DNA from: Odobenus rosmarus divergens
Taxonomy: Eukaryota; Chordata; Mammalia; Carnivora; Odobenidae
Direction of reading: 5' to 3'
Assembly (NCBI RefSeq): GCF_000321225.1
Contig: NW_004450483.1
Span: 905,194-969,193, forward strand
Length of the DNA stretch: 64,000 nucleotides
Part shown: positions 22,598-33,288 of the stretch, piece by piece
Numbering within the stretch: position 1 is the stretch's first letter
Layout of the letters: every line of letters starts with the position of its first letter
The notes under the pieces: generated by a model
Told to the model about the DNA's origin: nothing
What the model saw: only the letters and a program-made list of their open reading frames with translations
Databases searched by the model: none
Program-made: the position numbers and the translations under genes

Positions 22598-22879
22598 CCC
22601 GGAGCTCTCGGTCTTGATGGCTTTGACGTGTAGGCAGTCCTCCATGGCCTGGCTGGTGCTGCTGGCCTCGGCACTCTCCTCGGAGCCCCGGCCGCCGGGC
22701 TCGGCGCTGGCTTCATTGTCCCCGTTCTCTTTGAGCAGGGCGGCGCGGAGGTGCACGTCGTTGCGTTGCTTCTTGGTGACGTGAGCATCCGGGCCGTGTA
22801 CTGTTTTCACGTGCTTCCGGAGAGAGCTGGGGTCCGTGTATCGCTTGGTGCAGCCTGGGATCTTGCAGATATAGGGTTT
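22598..22879 (-). CDS. GLI2: GLI2 coding exon (zinc finger 5 and nuclear localisation region)
   Basis: Acceptor tccccag|AAA, donor TCCGGG|gtaagc, 282 bases, 94 codons, phase 0 at both ends. It starts with [20 protein letters not shown], which closes the finger 4-5 linker and gives all of finger 5 (Cys-Cys-His-His in CKIPGC and HVKTVH). Fingers 4 and 5 make most base contacts in the GLI family. The basic stretch after it (VTKKQRND) is part of the nuclear localisation signal. The C-terminal part ends in the sumoylation-like [10 protein letters not shown]. The acidic, Gly-rich middle ([12 protein letters not shown]) differs most from human. Confidence 0.98.
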
Positions 22880-23367
22880 CTGGGGAGAGGAGCAAGCCTG
22901 TGTTAGGAGACTCTGAGTGGGGGCACTCCACATTCTCCCGAAGCCATGCCACGTCCTTTGGCTGGCATAGTCAGAAGGTGCTGGACCTCAGGGCACCCTG
23001 GACGGAGGCATGCCGGCCCCAGGGCCTGCAGGAGCTCAGGTCCACTGGTCTGATCTGCCATCTCTTCATGTGGGTAAGCACATGGCTGAGGAAGCCCTCA
23101 TTACAAGCTGGGGACATAGATCAGAGACTCTGGAGGTGGTGGGGACCCAGAGCTTGGTGTGATTGTAATGCTGCCTCCGCAGGGACCAGGGCACTGGGAT
23201 TTTTGATATCAGTAAGAGTATATTACTTTGTAATACCCACGAGACAGCATTAACACCCTGATCTCTCTGATGAGGAAAAACAGGTTCACAGAGGCAAAGA
23301 AACTGGTTCAAAGCCACTCAGGAATGGGACGAAAACCCAGGGTTTCTGAACCTCAGTCCTGAGTTCA

Positions 23368-23371
23368 CACA

Positions 23372-23404
<33 letters not shown>

Positions 23405-23586
23405 CCCACATCTACATGTAGACACACTCCCCTGTACCCCTCCACACATGTTCACACATAACACATGTCCACGCAGACACACCATACACGCACACATGCA
23501 TATACACATGTACATGTGCACAAGTGCATAACACACATCCTACAAATACGCATCCACACAGACCCACATAATACATCCGCACATAC
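23368..23586. repeat. (CA)n and CA/CG-rich low-complexity sequence
   Basis: An 18-unit CA run at 23368-23403 (interrupted once near the start) passes into degenerate CACA/CATA-rich sequence up to the start of the retropseudogene. Similar CA-rich sequence resumes at 24508-24566, so the retrocopy inserted into the tract. Confidence 0.9.
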
Positions 23587-24507
<921 letters not shown>

Positions 24508-25084
24508 TACATACACACATACATCCACATGCACGGAAACATCCACACACATACATAAACACACCCCTCTCCAAGGCTAGCTCTTGTCTGTAGAGACCCT
24601 GAAGGGCTTAGATTCCTTTAGGAAGTCCTCTGATTTCCTACCAGGAAATCCTCTTGGGATCCAAAATGTAGCTAAGCTTTTAGAAACGTTCCTTCCTGAG
24701 TCTACCCGAGCAAAAGCAGCTGAATGTCTGGGCCTGGACTGGGAGGCAGATACAGCAGACTTCTCTCCCTGGGCTCTGTCAGCCCTGCCAGGGGCTCTGG
24801 CTACCTAGGGAGACAAAGGCTGCTCTGTGCCCTATCAGTGGGGGGCTGACAGCTCCGGTCGGTCAGACAGCAGTAGCAGTTACAGCATGTTGTTGCCAGC
24901 TGCGCAGCGTGGAGGGGCAGGGGCCTGCCGATGCATGCTGAGCTCAGATAGTAAGCTGCGGAGGGGGCGAAGGGCATCAGGCACCTAGGTACCTGATGGC
25001 CTACTAGAAGCCATGGGGTGATGCATTTACGCACATGTCGATGGGGCCCCACGTGCACGCGCTGTGCACACCCTGGCCAGGTAC

Positions 25085-25249
25085 CTCGTTGGAGTGGGTG
25101 CGGTTCTGATGCTTGGCGCGGTCTGAGGCATTGGAGAAGGCCTTGTTGCAACCCTCATGCTCACACACGTATGGTTTCTCCCCAGTGTGGGACCGCAGGT
25201 GCGTCTTCAGGTTCTCCAGGCGAGAGTAGGCCTTCGAGCAGCCCTCGAA
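25085..25249 (-). CDS. GLI2: GLI2 coding exon (zinc fingers 3 and 4)
   Basis: Acceptor ttcccag|TTC, donor AACGAG|gtacct, 165 bases, 55 codons, phase 0 at both ends. It carries most of finger 3 ([20 protein letters not shown] then H) and finger 4 ([10 protein letters not shown], with the His pair in AKHQNRTH), joined by the TGEKPY linker and ending in THSNE. It is invariant relative to human GLI2 as far as I can recall. The donor dinucleotide is followed by ACCT rather than the usual RAGT. Confidence 0.98.
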
Positions 25250-25752
25250 CTGGGAAGAGGTGGGTTCGGTCAGTGAGGGTGCCCCAGATCCAACACGGGG
25301 AACCCGAACTCAGGGGCTGCCCCGGCTGCCTCCTCCCCAGAACCCCCGTCTGCTGCACCCCGCAGGTGCACCCAGGAGTGTGTGTTTCAACAATAATGTC
25401 CACCTTGCTTTCTGACTGTAAAACAACATAAGACCACTCTAGAAAACTTGGAAAGGATGGAAAAGTGCAAAAAGAGAAATGAAAACCATCAGCTGCCCAG
25501 GGACAGCCTCTGCCGACATCCAGGTAAGTCTCTCTCTGGGGGCTTTGTAGTTCATCCCAAATGTTTAAAAACCCAAACTGGGAATATATCACGTATTTAG
25601 TTACATATTCTGTTTGTTAAAATCATGGCACATGGTGAGAATCTTCCCGTATCATTAAAAACTTTTTGAAAATACTCTTTTAACTGTTTCCAGGGCCACT
25701 CCTTGATTAGAATGTTTGTGTGCATTAAAACGTGCTGAGAATAAAATCCAGG

Positions 25753-25919
25753 GGCATCTGGGTGGCTCAGTTGGTTAAATGGCCAACTCTTGATCTCAGT
25801 CAGGTCTTGATCTCAGGGTTGTGAGTTCAAGCCCCATATTGGGCTCCACGCTGGACATGGAGCCTACTTAAATCAAATCAAATCAAATCAAATCAAATCA
25901 AATCAAATCAAATCAAATC
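25753..25919 (+). mobile_element. CAN SINE with (AAATC)n tail
   Basis: The head is 'ggggcatctgggtggctcag' and the body is shorter than the other copies. It ends in about ten tandem AAATC units (25868-25919) in place of the usual AATAAA/poly-A tail. The flank 'aaatccag' is found on both sides. Confidence 0.93.
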
Positions 25920-25959
25920 CAGTGTTCTCCAAATCCTTGAGTGAACTGGCCTCATCCTC

Positions 25960-26290
25960 GCTCTGGCCATGCTGGTCCCCTTTCAGTTCCATGGCCCCAC
26001 TAAGTTCTTCCCGGCATGGAGCCTTTGCACACATAGTGCCCTCTGGCTAGAACCCTAGCCAGATTCTGGCCTGGCTCATTCCCTCTCAATGTCTTAAGGT
26101 AGTTCCTCTAAGAGAATTTCTCTGATCTTCTTAATCATAAGACTACCCTTTTTGCTTTATACTTCCTACCACACTTTATAATCTTCATCATTTTGTTATC
26201 TCGCCTTCCCATAGGAAACAAGCTCCAAGAGAACAGGTACCTTCTGGATCATGTTCATTTTTGTGTTCCTAGTATTTAATAGCGGATGAA
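25960..26290 (+). repeat. L2 LINE fossil
   Basis: The order of blocks is typical of L2: 'catggagcctttgcacac' (about 26015), 'ctggctcattccctctcaat' (about 26072) and 'aacaagctccaagagaacag' (about 26218), ending near 'ttcctagtatttaat'. Confidence 0.65.
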
Positions 26291-26634
26291 AAAAATTTTT
26301 TTGGCACTCAAGAAGCATTTTTGGAAAGGAAGGAAGGAGGGAGCAAGAAAGAGTGGCAGAGAAGGAGGGAGAGAGGAAGGAAGGATGGATCACTGTAGGA
26401 GGATCTAAACCTATTCCCATGATACTGCAATAGCATCTAATGTTCCTATGAAAATTGCCCTCAGAGTGACACACAAACCCCAGTAGAAACTGGCACACTG
26501 TTCGCATCCTCCCCTATTTCCCTGACCAGTCTGACTGAGTATGTTTGGTACATTGATCTGTTTCTTCAACTCACAGCTCATACCACAGGGCTATGGTTTG
26601 CTATAACTCAGAATGTTACAAAAATAACTTGCTG

Positions 26635-28170
26635 CAAAGGACCCAGAAGAGCCAAAATAATCTTGCAAAAGGAGGACAAATTTGAAGAACTGACACTTCC
26701 CAATTTCAAAATTTACCATAAAACTACAGTAATCAAGACTGTGTGTGGTTATGGTAGCATAACCCTACCATAACGACAGACATAGAGCTCAATGGACTAG
26801 ACGTGAGAGTCTAGAAATAAACTCATGTATTAGGGTCAGGTGATTTTCAATAAGGGTGTTAAGGCCATTCGATGGGGAAAGAACAGTCTCTTCAACAAAT
26901 GCATCAGGACAACTAGGACAGCGACATGCAAAAAGAATGAAGCTGGACCCCTACCTCACACCGTATACCCAATGGACTCAAAATGGATTCAAGACCTAAA
27001 TGGTAGAGCTACCCTATAAAATCGTGTGTGTGTGTGTGTGTGTGTGTGTATAAGACTATATATTTATAAACTATAAAACTCACAGAAGAAAACATAGGGG
27101 TAAATTTTTGTGACCTTGGATTAAGCAATGGTTTCTTAGATATGATACCAAAAGCACCAGCAGTTAAAAAGTTGGACTTCTTCAAAATTAAAGACTTTGA
27201 TGCTTCAAAGGAAACTATCAAGAAAATGAAAAGAAACCCACAGAATGGGAGAAACTACTGGGAAGTCATATATCTGATAAGGGTTTAGAATTACTATAAC
27301 CCAACAGTAGAGACAAGTAACTCAATTTAAAAAATGGGCTAAATACTTGAGTAGACCTTTCTCCAAAGATGGTATACAAATGATTACTAAGCTCATGAAA
27401 AGATGTTCAACATCATCAGTCATTAGGGAATCGCTAATCAAAACCACAATGAGATGTGACTTCACATCCCCTAAGATGACTATCATCAAAAGACAAGTTA
27501 CCAAGTGTTAGCAAGGACATGGAGAAATCAGAACCCTCACATATTACTGGTGGGAATGTAAAATGGTGCAGCCTTTTTGGAAAGCAGTCTGGCTGGTCCT
27601 CAAAAAGTTGAACACAGAGTTACCATAGGACCCAGCAATTCTACTCTAGGTACAAACACAAGAGAAATGAAAACTTGTACACTAATGTCCAGAGCAGCAT
27701 TTTTCATAATAGCCAAAAAGCGAAAGCAATGCAAATATCCATCAACTGGGTAAATGGATAAAAATAGTAAGATCTATCCATACAATGGACTGTTGCTTAG
27801 CCACAAGCAGAAACAAGGTATTGATAGATGCTATGACATGGATGAACCTTGAAAACATGCTGAATGAACAAAGCCAAACACAAACGCTGTCCATCATGTG
27901 ATTCTGTTTGAACGAATTGTCTGGAACAGGGCAATGCATAGAGACAGGGAAGCAGATTAGTGAGGGAGTTAGTGTTAGGGAGTAGGGGGGAAGAGGGCAG
28001 GGAGTGATTGCAAACAGGTCTGGGGTTTCTTTTGGGGGTGATGACAATGTTCTGAAATTAGCTATTGGTGATGGTTGCACAATTTAGTGAACATACTGAA
28101 AATCACTGACTTGTACATTTTTTAAACGGTGAACTTTATAGCATGTGAATTTTCTCAATTAAAAAAAAAC
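26635..28170 (+). mobile_element. 5'-truncated old L1 (ORF2 end and 3'UTR)
   Basis: It begins in degraded ORF2 sequence ('gagccaaaataatcttgc'). It passes through recognisable ORF2 3' blocks such as 'actggtgggaatgtaaaatg' (about 27546) and the L1 3'UTR ('tgattctgtttgaacgaatt', about 27899), and ends in an A-run at 28161-28170. Multiple stops and indels break ORF2. A (TG)n tract lies at 27025-27049. Confidence 0.85.
27025..27049. repeat. (TG)n microsatellite within the L1
   Basis: Twelve TG units starting after 'aaaatcg'. Confidence 0.95.
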
Positions 28171-28484
28171 TTGCCGACAAAGGTAGCATATTTCGTTGAA
28201 TCCCGGTCACACCAATTTTAAGACAGCCTGATTTGAGAGATATTAAAATGAGAACAAAATGTCTATCTCAGAATTATAAAATAAGGTAATTCACGGAGAG
28301 TTCCCAGAGGCTTTAGCTGCAACCGCATCAGTGCATCACTGGTCCAGCAGTGGCCCTTTTAAAGAGGGAGCAGTTGTGTGTTAAAAAAAGGTCTTGCCAA
28401 TCACAGCCACAGATTCTGTTGACATCTCAAGGGAAACTGTCTAAAAGGTCTTATTTTTGTGTCTACATTAAAAAAAGAAATTCA

Positions 28485-28689
28485 GGCCGCCTGGGTGGCT
28501 CAGTTGGTTAAGCGTCTGCCTTCGGCTCAGGTCATGATGCCAGGGTCCTGGGGTGGAGCCCTGTATCGGGCTCCCTGCTCTGCAGAGAGTAGGCTTCTCC
28601 CTCTGCCCCTTCTCCTTGCTCATTCTCTCTCTCTCTCCAATAAATAAAATCTTAAATAAAATAAAAATTAAAAAAGAAATACAAAAAAT
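28485..28689 (+). mobile_element. CAN SINE
   Basis: The head is 'ggccgcctgggtggctcagt', the body is canonical for the arctoid-type SINE, and the tail is an A/T-rich run. The target duplication 'aaagaaattca' ends at 28484 and recurs at 28690-28700. Confidence 0.95.
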
Positions 28690-29219
28690 AAAGAAATTCA
28701 ACCAAAGGGATGTTGCTCCAGCTCTGACTGGTCAGCGAAACTTTTCTGTCTGTGTGTGGGGGGGTTGGGGGGGCAGGCTAGGGGGTGCTACTGGGCCGGC
28801 ACCTGTGCCTGGGGTCTGCCAGCCGAGGGAACTGCAGGGGTATAGCTGTACCGTGGGGCTCATGGACACACAGACACAACTACAGAGCCACCAGCACATC
28901 CCCACTGCAGTTACTGAGATGCACGCACCCCCCGAGTCCATCAGAGCTCTGGGGAGCAGACAGATGGGGGGCCTCAAGAACCCCCCACAGGACAGAAGGC
29001 CCAGGGCAGGAGCACAGACGACAACACGTTTCGGAGGTGGGTCCCCGAGATGCTGCTGTGGCCTGTTCAACCCACGTTTCCCCATGGCCAGCCACGCCCA
29101 GCACAGCCCACATCAGCCACGGGCGCGGCTGTCCTCTGGAGACCCAGGGAGGGGAAAGGGCCGCGCCGGAAGCTCCAGACAACACGGGGGGAGTGTGGGG
29201 CGCGGGAAGCTCCACTCAC

Positions 29220-29369
29220 CGTGCACTTGTGGGGCTTCTCGCCTGTGTGCCGGCGCATGTGCACCACCAGCATGTACTGTGCCTTGAAGGGCTTCTGCTC
29301 GCGCGTGCAGGCCTGCCAACGGCACACAAACTCCTTCTTCTCCCCATGGATGTGCTCATTGTTGATGTG
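29220..29369 (-). CDS. GLI2: GLI2 coding exon (zinc finger 2, ends of fingers 1 and start of 3)
   Basis: Acceptor cccggcag|CAC, donor TGCACG|gtgagt, 150 bases, 50 codons, phase 0. It starts with [16 protein letters not shown], which supplies the zinc-binding His of finger 1 and leads into finger 2 (CRWQAC then HMRRH). It ends in TGEKPHKCT at the start of finger 3. Fingers 1 and 2 pack mainly on each other and contribute little DNA contact in GLI structures. All metal-ligand residues are intact. Confidence 0.98.
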
Positions 29370-30814
29370 CTGCCGGGAAGAAGTGCACGGATGGCCATGA
29401 GCCCGGCCACCCGCCCCTGCGGACCCCTCCTCCGACGTGCAGACCCCCCCTCGCCCGACAAGACCACCGCCTGTGTGCCAGGCCACACCTCCTCAACAGC
29501 TCCCATTAGCTGCCGCTAACTGCAGATCTACTGTGTGCTACTCGTCTCAGCGGCATTGCCCAATTAGACAATGACCAAAGTGACCATCCATGATGGGCAA
29601 GGGCATCCCGCTCACCCCAGGCTGGGCTCCAGGCTCTGGTCGGGATGATGATGCTCCTGGGCTGCAAAGAGTAGGCACTAATGAACTGTAGCGAGGCTGA
29701 CATGCACATGGTTGGTGCATGGGAAGCTTCTCCCAAGCTTGCCCCTATTGTCCCAGGAATTCCTGAATAACACTTTTTATCATAATGGAAACATAAAGGC
29801 ATCCTCATCTCTACTTTTGACAGCAGCCTATGAGGTGATGGCTCCGCCCCTTTTCACCGAGGCCCAGATCGATAGGTGGCCTGGGCAGGGCCCAGGCAGC
29901 AAGGGTAGGCAGAGCTCGATTCTGACCTTGATGCTGGGCTCTGGGCACTGTTTGAGGCTGCCCCCCGGCACACAATGGCCCAGGCAGGGAAAGCAGGTCA
30001 GCCAAAGACAGCACGACTGATCTCGAGGCATGGCCCGGGGAGCTCTGCATCCCAGGGCCAGCGGGGCCACCTCAGGCGAAGCTGGGAAGGGCAAGGACAA
30101 GAAGCCTTTCATGGAGGAGGGGTCCTCAGGACGCATCCCAGGCAGCACTGCCCTGGCCTGGGAATGGGACACTGACTTTCTTCTTTTCCCCAGTCCCTGC
30201 CCTCATACCTTCCAGCTTCTGCCTCAGGCTCATCACATGTGTGTCACCTTGAGTAGTTTCTCCCTTTGATATGGAGCAATGGGCCCTTTGACAGAAAGGG
30301 AACAGCGCAAGCTGCCCTGGGTAGACCCTTTGGATTTTAGTCACTTGCTTTGATTATTTCACTGAAGGCTGCAATACTCACTGGAGCAGGGGTATTACTA
30401 GCTCTGAGCTTAGGATGTGTGGATATGTGTGGGGCCTCCAGACTTTTATGTCCTTAGGCTTTGAGGTTGCTTATCTATCTGGAGGAGTGAAAACAGGTGG
30501 TATTAGTCACTCACACAGTGGACTAAAAAAGTATACTGGACCTTGGGTGTTTCCTCTCCCTCTCGGGCTTCTCTCTAAAGGCCACCAGGGAGCCTCCCTG
30601 TGCCCCATCAAGGTCCCATCCTTCCCCCTCCATCTCCCGCTTGGTTCAAGGTTGTGTCCTGTGTGCGGATCAGGCTGGGCTTGCTTCCCCCAAGGGGGAC
30701 GGGAGGGTGGGACACTCAGGTCCTGGCTGCCTGTTCTCTCCAGCCCCATCGCCTCTCTTCTCTCTGTTCTCCGCTCGTCTTCCCGTTTTCCCGCCTCCCA
30801 CCCACCACCACCTC

Positions 30815-31140
30815 CAACGCAGTAGCCATTCGCCCCTTGTGGATTTGAGCCCTTGAAGTGTGGCTGGTCCCAACCGGGATGGGCTGTTTCCAAGAGGGAC
30901 AATAAAAAAAAAAAAAAAAAAGATGTCAAATATCCCAATAATTCTGTTTTATATTGATTACACGTCAAAACGATCACCTTTCAGATATATTGGGTGAAAT
31001 AAAATCTATTTTTCAAATGAATTTCACCTGTTTCCTTTTACTCTTTTTTTTTTTTAAAACATGCTCCCAGGTTAATGTCAAGTTACATGCGTGGTGGGCC
31101 TTTGTGGCTGGCGGTGTCTTTCTACTGGACGGTTCCGCTG
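30815..31140. repeat. Ancient interspersed repeat, possibly hAT DNA transposon
   Basis: It contains 'cagtagccattcgcccct' at the left, 'gaagtgtggctggtcc' and an internal 'tttcacctgtttccttttac' block, an arrangement I associate with an old mammalian DNA element. It contains A-run 30903-30920 and a T-run near 31045-31056. The family name is uncertain. Confidence 0.45.
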
Positions 31141-32329
31141 TTGATCTTTGTAAGCTGCAGGGCTGTCGGAGAGCCCAACCCAGAGAGACAGCAAGCCGCC
31201 AGGCCCACACGTCGAGAAACAGGCCCAGCTGTCGTGCATACAAATGCCAGTGTTGGAGCGAGTAAAATCTACAGCGCTTTGAACTTCCAGGGAAATCTTA
31301 TCATATTAGCCTCACTTTCCATTTTTAAAGCCTTTCAAATGATAAAAATGCTTCCTGACAATGCCTTTCATTTTTTTCTTATTGGTTTACTTAGCAACAA
31401 ATTGTTAATAATCGACTGGGGGCTCCGGCTCGCCTGTGTGCCTGCCACCATCCATCTTCCCAGGGAGCGGAGAGAAAGACACAGCTGGGCCGAGGGGCTG
31501 GCTCTCTTCTCATAGGGGCCTTCTCTTTCTGGGGCCAGGCAGCGGCGCTCCCCTGCACCCTGCAGGGACAGTCCTGGGCACAGGCAGAAGCCTGCAGCTA
31601 AAGCCTCCTGCCCCTGATGCCTTTACTGGAGGAGTTCCCTCCCTGCTCTTGGCGGCCCGGCTCACTCATCACCGAGCACACCTCTCATGTCTGCATCTCC
31701 ACTCTCTGGCCGGCCCCCTCCCGGCCCCACGTGCCGTCCTCTCTCACCTTTCATCTCATCTGATCCGTCCTACAACTCACAGCCCCTGTGGCCCCTTCTC
31801 CATCTTGGACTCCTCCACCCAAAGACGTGGTACAGGTTGTAAAATTATGCTCAATTTCCAGGAGGGATTAGAGCAGTGCTGCTCCACCAGTGCTATGTCA
31901 GCGGCAACAGGTTTGCTGGGAAATCCCGGTCTCCTACGTGAGAATCGGGGCGGGGGCAGATCCCCAGAGCAAAAGAAACCTCCAATATTTGAGAGTAACT
32001 CTCATGACCGGAGGGAGTGGGTGGTGTCCTAACTGCTGAGTGCACAGGGCTGGGGAGAAGCAAGCTCCTTTGGGGTGGCTTCTGGATGGGAACAGTGTGT
32101 GTATCTACCCTACCCAGCGATCGAGCTGCTAGTCTGGTGTGGGGCTCATCTTTACAGACTCTCAGTCCCCAAGAATTGTGTGTGTGTTTGTGTGCGGGGG
32201 TGGGGGGTGGCGGGAGGGTTATTCTTGAAGTCAATTTCTCTTCTGGATGCAGAAGAGAGGTTTGCTCAGGCTGGTGTGGGGAACAGGGAGGAAGTGGTGG
32301 GAGGGAACCACCACGTATGAAATGCCACC

Positions 32330-32500
32330 TGCTACACACTTATGTGGGCATTCCATCTATAACCTTCACACCCTCGCGAGGTAGGTTTCACCTGCCATTA
32401 CAGGAGAAAAAAAGAACTGAGGCTCGTGGGGGTTAAGTGACTTGTTCAGAACCACCTGGCTAGCTGTGATGTAGCCAGCTTTGAAGCCTCTGCTCTTCCC
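32330..32500 (-). repeat. MIR SINE fossil, inverted
   Basis: The minus-strand MIR core is seen on the plus strand as 'cgcgaggtaggtttcacctg', then 'gttaagtgacttgttcag' and 'agctgtgatgtagccag'. Confidence 0.65.
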
Positions 32501-33153
32501 ACTGCGGGTTACCCCCTCACTGCCGTCATGTGAATGCTGTTATAGAAGACTTCAGAGTGGGGACCAAGGGACATGACATGAAAGGCGCACCCAGGTCCCA
32601 TGGCCTGTCAGCATCCAGGCACATTTAAGCAGCCCCCCTCCTGATATGGGACCAACACCCCGTCGGCCCTTATGTGTACTAGGTCTCTGGGAATGGTCTC
32701 CCAGAGGAAACTACTAATTCCTCCCTCCATGGGAGGAACTTCTTCAGGGTTTCAGGGTCAGGCTTGTTATGATCTTGCAGATGCTGGCTGGTTTAACTGG
32801 TCTTATTTCCCTCTTTGCACTGGCTGCTAGGAAGCTCGAAAAAAGGATATTTATATGACTTATAGTCTAGAGCACTTTATTTTTAAAATACATTCTACTC
32901 CTGGCTTCATCTTACTGTTCCTTTCTTCTGAATTTTCTCATTTACTTATTTTTGTGTTAATCTCTTTTAGGACATACGCATTTGTAAGGGCCCTTTTAGA
33001 AGCAGGCGGGGCCCACATAAATAATTACACCTCCCACTTGCAGAGGCTGTGGCCCAGGCATCTCCAGGAGCCGCCTTGTCCAGGCCCTTCTCTCCAGCAG
33101 AGGGCCTAGAAGCTCTGCCCGCCGGGGCAGGCTGCTGGGGCTCGGAAGCTTAC

Positions 33154-33288
33154 GTGCACTAGCTGTTCCTGCGTGTCGTACTCCTTGGTGCAGTCTTCCC
33201 AGTGGCAGTTGGTCTCGTAGATGATCACCTCGGCCTCCTGCTTACAGTCATCCCTGTCCAGGTCTTCCTTGAGCTCAGCGAGCTGCTC
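33154..33288 (-). CDS. GLI2: GLI2 coding exon (start of zinc finger 1)
   Basis: The acceptor is ccccccccag|GAG, with a polypyrimidine tract made almost wholly of C. The donor is GTGCAC|gtaagc. The exon is 135 bases, 45 codons, phase 0. It encodes [20 protein letters not shown], an acidic stretch before the fingers, then the first half of finger 1 ([19 protein letters not shown]). Human GLI2's longest isoform carries 17 extra residues just before EQL; I see no matching sequence in the preceding intron. Confidence 0.97.

Larger units (their letters stand above)
25250..29219. other. GLI2: GLI2 intron
   Basis: Donor gtgagtgg at the right and acceptor ttcccag at the left. It holds a SINE (25753-25919), an L2 fossil (25960-26290), a truncated L1 (26635-28170) and another SINE (28485-28689). 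The stretch 28190-28460 is unique. Confidence 0.9.
29370..33153. other. GLI2: GLI2 intron
   Basis: Donor gtaagc at the right and acceptor ccggcag at the left. It includes an ancient DNA-transposon-like repeat at about 30815-31140 with an 18-base A-run (30903-30920), an unbroken unique AT-balanced block 31225-31430, and an inverted MIR at about 32330-32500. The rest shows only chance ORFs. Confidence 0.85.
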
